From contig CBDHCC010000002.1 in assembly GCA_965261015.1 (NCBI GenBank), positions 806,001-870,000 on the forward strand: a stretch of 64,000 bases of DNA. The letters run 5' to 3'. Shown here in pieces: positions 61,585 through 64,000 of this stretch. This DNA is from CBDHCC01 sp965261015. Its GTDB lineage: Bacteria; Pseudomonadota; Alphaproteobacteria; Sphingomonadales; Sphingomonadaceae. Positions within the stretch are counted from its first letter, which is position 1, and every line of letters begins with the position of its first letter. Below the pieces are notes generated by a model. The model saw only the letters and a list, made by a program, of their open reading frames with translations. It made no database searches and was not told the DNA's origin. The translations under genes were made by a program, and so were the position numbers.

Positions 61585-61694
61585 GGGCGATCCTTTTGGG
61601 CGCGGCGCGGCGTGTTGGCGGGGAACCGCCGGGCGCGACCGCCGGTTCCCCCGCCGACGCCCTGCCCGAGACCAGCCAAGAGAGGAGCACGACC

Positions 61695-61898
61695 ATGGCC
61701 CGCCCCCCCGGCCCGCCCGACCACAATCTGTCCACCGAATATGAGCGCCACGACGGCGCGCGGCACCCGCCGACCATCAATGAGATGACGGAGAGCGCCT
61801 CCGAAGAGGCCGTGCGCGAAGGCGAAGTCCACCGCCGCTCCTCCCTCACCGACGCCGGCGACGTGGCCGGCACCGACCAGCCAAAGGATCGCGCATGA
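61695..61898 (+). CDS. small hydrophilic hypothetical protein
   Basis: A 67-aa charged, disordered-looking protein starting MARPPGPPDHNLSTEYERHD. The ATG has AGAGGAG 7 nt upstream, the best ribosome-binding site in this stretch. It overlaps the next gene by 4 nt (ATGA). Function is unknown. Confidence 0.6.
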   Translation: MARPPGPPDHNLSTEYERHDGARHPPTINEMTESASEEAVREGEVHRRSSLTDAGDVAGTDQPKDRA

Positions 61899-62188
61899 CC
61901 GACCAGAGAGGCCCGGCGAACGACGCCGGCTATCAGAGCAGCGACACCGACCGCCAGGGCACGATGGACACCGGCACCTCCGGCGATCCCGCCGGCGGCC
62001 CGATGCCCGACGACGGCAAGCAGACGGACGTGAACGGCGCCGACCTGCTGCCCGGCGCGGGCGCCAAGGTCGACACCCCGACGATCGCGGGCGACGCCGT
62101 GGGCGCGGCCGCAGGCAGCGCGCTGGAGGACGAGGGCCCGGACGCGGACGTGGAGAACCGGAACAGGAACCAGGATCGGCCGGGATAG
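61895..62188 (+). CDS. small acidic hypothetical protein
   Basis: A 97-aa Asp/Gly-rich protein with low-complexity segments (TMDTGTSGDPAGGPMPDDG) and an end rich in acidic and Asn/Arg residues. It overlaps the preceding gene by 4 nt and is followed by a strong hairpin. It may be part of a stress-response pair, but there is no motif. Confidence 0.55.
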   Translation: MTDQRGPANDAGYQSSDTDRQGTMDTGTSGDPAGGPMPDDGKQTDVNGADLLPGAGAKVDTPTIAGDAVGAAAGSALEDEGPDADVENRNRNQDRPG

Positions 62189-62206
62189 GCTGATCGCTCG
62201 GTTTTC

Positions 62207-62245
62207 GTGAAGGGCGGGGCACCGAGGGGTGCCTCGCCCTTTCAC
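62207..62245 (+). terminator. strong hairpin terminator after the small acidic genes
   Basis: GTGAAGGGCGGGGCACC at 62207-62223 pairs with GGTGCCTCGCCCTTTCAC at 62228-62245, with a 4-nt loop, one G-T pair and one bulged T. It lies 19 nt beyond the stop codon and separates the small acidic genes from the restriction genes. Confidence 0.75.
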
Positions 62246-62283
62246 TTGCCACACGGCGGGCGAGCAAGAGGGTTGTTCGCGGT

Positions 62284-63021
62284 GTGTTCCGGTGGCATCA
62301 GGTGCGGGTGAGCGACGCCGACCTTCCGCCCGACGAGAGCCCCACCGCCGACAGCGTGGCCGATCCAGCGGAGATGGTGGCCCGGTGCATTCCGGCGGAC
62401 ATTCTTGAGCGATACGAGGTCCACAGCTATCGCAGCGCCGCTCTCATCCTATCCGAGGCGCATCCGCGTGAGTTCGCCGACCTTTTGAGTGCGTTGCGCG
62501 AGTTCAAGCTGACCCGCGACATTATCGCGAAGCCAGGCGGCAGCGAGTCCGACGTGCCCAAGACGGTCTCCCGCTCCCTGCGGCCGCTCTCCTGGCACGA
62601 GACGACCATCCAAGCGGACCTGCTGGTCAAGCTGATGTGGCGGCAAGTCGGCGCGAGCGGGCGCACCGAACCTGGTGAGAAGCTGCTGACGAAGGCGCGC
62701 TACCTCGACGGTCACAAGGTGGACTACGTGAAGGGACGTGTGGCGTTCGATGTGGAGTGGAACAGCAAGGATCAGACCTTCGACCGCGACCTCTATGCCT
62801 TTTCGGCGTTCAGCCAGTGTGGTGTGATCGACGTCGGCGTCCTGCTCACTCGATCGGCTGAGTTAAATGAGGTGTTCCGCGAAATGGGGTTGATGGCGAA
62901 GTATGGCGCGTCGACGACGTGGATGGGCAAGCTGCTCCCGCGCCTGAACGCCGGACGCAACGGCGGTTGCCCGGTGCTCGCCATTGGCATCCGCCCTGAG
63001 TGTATCGAGGAGAGCGAATGA
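62284..63021 (+). CDS. BglII-family type II restriction endonuclease
   Basis: A 245-aa protein with the BglII-like core KVDYVKGRVAFDVEWNSKD, carrying the Asp/Glu-x-Lys-like catalytic residues, and DLYAFSAFSQCGVIDVGVLL. BglII cuts AGATCT, but the recognition site here cannot be assumed. The GTG start at 62284 is uncertain; a GTG at 62308 is an alternative. The stop overlaps the methyltransferase ATG by 4 nt, a common restriction-modification layout. Confidence 0.72.
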   Translation: MFRWHQVRVSDADLPPDESPTADSVADPAEMVARCIPADILERYEVHSYRSAALILSEAHPREFADLLSALREFKLTRDIIAKPGGSESDVPKTVSRSLRPLSWHETTIQADLLVKLMWRQVGASGRTEPGEKLLTKARYLDGHKVDYVKGRVAFDVEWNSKDQTFDRDLYAFSAFSQCGVIDVGVLLTRSAELNEVFREMGLMAKYGASTTWMGKLLPRLNAGRNGGCPVLAIGIRPECIEESE

Positions 63022-63665
63022 CCGACGCCGCCAAAGAGTTCGCCGCCGACCTGAAAGGCCAACGCTTCTCGACAATCCTGGCCGACCCGCCATGGCGCTT
63101 CCAGAACCGCACCGGCAAGATGGCCCCCGAACACCGGCGGCTTTCCCGCTACGGCACGATGGACCTAAACGAGATCAAGGCGCTGCCCGTTGCCGACGTG
63201 GCCGACGACCCGGCCCACCTTTATTTATGGGTGCCCAATGCCCTGCTGCCGGATGGTTTGGCGGTGATGAAGGCTTGGGGGTTCGACTACAAATCGAACC
63301 TCGTTTGGCACAAGATCCGCAAGGACGGCGGCTCGGACGGGCGCGGCGTCGGGTTCTATTTCCGCAATGTCACCGAGCTGTGCCTGTTTGGAATTCGAGG
63401 CAAGAACGCCCGCACCCTCGCTCCTGGCCGCAGACAGGTAAACCTCGTCGGCACTCGCAAGCGAGAGCATAGCCGCAAGCCGGATGAGTTCTACGACGTG
63501 ATCGAAGCGTGCAGCCCGGCAAAGCGACTGGAGGTGTTTGCCCGCGGTCCCCGTGATGGTTGGACCAGTTGGGGCGATCAGGCCGAAGAGTACGAGATCG
63601 GTTGGGAGACTTATTCCCATCACTCGCGGCGCGATGGTGAACGCGCGCTAGTCGCCGCCGAGTAG
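63018..63665 (+). CDS. MT-A70-family adenine N6-methyltransferase
   Basis: A 215-aa methyltransferase with the catalytic DPPW motif (ILADPPWRF), followed by RRLSRYGTMDLNEIKAL, LYLWVPNALLPDGLAVM, GFDYKSNLVWHK and RKPDEFYDVIEACSP, all typical of MT-A70-like m6A enzymes of restriction-modification systems. It should protect the host from the overlapping BglII-family endonuclease. BglII itself is paired with an N4-cytosine enzyme, so the m6A pairing is noteworthy. The last third overlaps an open frame on the opposite strand. Confidence 0.85.
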   Translation: MTDAAKEFAADLKGQRFSTILADPPWRFQNRTGKMAPEHRRLSRYGTMDLNEIKALPVADVADDPAHLYLWVPNALLPDGLAVMKAWGFDYKSNLVWHKIRKDGGSDGRGVGFYFRNVTELCLFGIRGKNARTLAPGRRQVNLVGTRKREHSRKPDEFYDVIEACSPAKRLEVFARGPRDGWTSWGDQAEEYEIGWETYSHHSRRDGERALVAAE

Positions 63666-63683
63666 AAGGTCTCACCCAAACCA

Positions 63684-63704
63684 CCCGCCTCCCGCCTCCC
63701 GCCT
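63684..63704. repeat. tandem CCCGCCT x3
   Basis: Three consecutive copies of a 7-mer CCCGCCT just after the methyltransferase gene. Slippage-prone; no function is apparent. Confidence 0.6.
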
Positions 63705-63851
63705 CCGCGATCGCCTTCAACGGCGCGCTTGCTGGCGGTTCGGCGGATGGCGGGATTGCGGGGGGGATAGGCGGGTCGCCGGCGGCGGCGCGACCGCGCT
63801 GGAGTTCGGCGACGAACTCGGCCAGCGGAGTGCCTTGAGGTCCGGTTTCGC

Positions 63852-64000
63852 TCATACCCCCGCCGCCACCCGCAGCGCCTGGTTGATCCGCTTCTGTCAC
63901 CCCGGTCCTCCGGCGCGGAAAACCTCCAGGATGGCGGTGTCGAGGCGGAGCGACACGAGTTGCTTGGTGGAGCCGGGTGGGCGGCCTTTCCGGATCACCG
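63852..64000 (-). pseudogene. BrnA-like antitoxin fragment interrupted by an in-frame stop (partial, cut by right edge)
   Basis: Reading from the right edge, the frame gives RKGRPPGSTKQLVSLRLD then ILEVFRAGGPG, the BrnA antitoxin C-terminal pattern, in which GPGWQxRIN is expected. The Trp codon is TGA here (63899-63897). Reading on in the same frame gives QKRINQALRVAAGV, the normal end of the family, until a second TGA at 63854-63852. A single TGG to TGA change would explain this. BrnT, if present, would lie beyond the window. Confidence 0.65.

Noticed and set aside
63370..63855. Minus-strand frame starting at the BrnA-like end (ATGA overlap) and running under the MT-A70 gene
   Set aside because: The first 55 residues look protein-like, but the rest is antisense to the methyltransferase and shows no motif. 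It is most likely a shadow continuing a short degraded frame.

Overview
The window is GC-rich, with GTG starts, 1-4 nt gene overlaps, a complete Entner-Doudoroff operon (edd-glk-eda), a molybdopterin cluster and a homogentisate-type tyrosine catabolic cluster. Together with the small proline-rich acidic proteins near 60-62 kb, this suggests a sphingomonad-like alphaproteobacterium. The assignment is inferred from gene content; no rRNA or other phylogenetic marker is present. I saw no convincing tRNA, rRNA or CRISPR array.

Layout. (1) 1-2.5 kb: a gene cut by the left edge encodes a P-loop kinase-like domain fused to a PurA/PurZ-type adenylosuccinate synthetase domain whose motif reads GSEGKG instead of GDEGKG. 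It is divergent from an HD nucleotide phosphohydrolase of the YfbR/DatZ type. (2) 2.6-40.4 kb: a type I secretion locus. It is dominated by a single 31.6-kb ORF (10,525 aa) carrying an AHH-type nuclease-like domain at the N-terminus, RTX repeats, three nidogen-like inserts, a lectin-like domain, many cadherin-like domains, 13 tandem dystroglycan-type modules and a C-terminal tail. Upstream in the same direction lie an Imm11-like gene whose stop codon abuts the giant's ATG, and a DUF4261-like gene. A divergent HlyC-like acyltransferase and the HlyD/HlyB exporter genes complete the set. A frameshifted relic of a DUF2235 phospholipase-type effector lies next to hlyB. (3) 41.2-46.2 kb: a compact operon, HD phosphohydrolase - ORC/AAA-like ATPase - alpha/beta protein of unknown function, convergent with a C5 cytosine methyltransferase. 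This is a good candidate for an anti-phage or conflict system. (4) 46.2-49.7 kb: a small DUF2798 membrane protein, a broken TIGR02391-type gene, orphan hypothetical genes and degraded intergenic DNA. (5) 49.75-55.4 kb: core metabolism, edd-glk-eda then moaA-moaD-moaE-moaB. (6) 55.4-60.3 kb, minus strand: a Rieske protein, fumarylacetoacetase, cupin, homogentisate dioxygenase and 4-hydroxyphenylpyruvate dioxygenase. (7) 60.4-62.2 kb: small acidic hypothetical proteins, OsmC and a CHRD lipoprotein. (8) 62.2-64 kb: a BglII-family endonuclease overlapping an MT-A70 adenine methyltransferase, then a BrnA-like antitoxin interrupted by an in-frame stop at the right edge.

How the parts work together. 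The 34-40 kb genes form one export and maturation system: HlyB/HlyD export the giant, the HlyC-like enzyme may acylate it, and the Imm11-like protein probably protects the producer from the N-terminal nuclease-like domain. The tyrosine genes act in series (4-hydroxyphenylpyruvate to homogentisate to maleylacetoacetate, then fumarylacetoacetate cleavage), with the isomerase missing from the window. The Entner-Doudoroff genes phosphorylate glucose and cleave KDPG, but zwf and pgl are not here. Two separate defence-like islands flank this core block.
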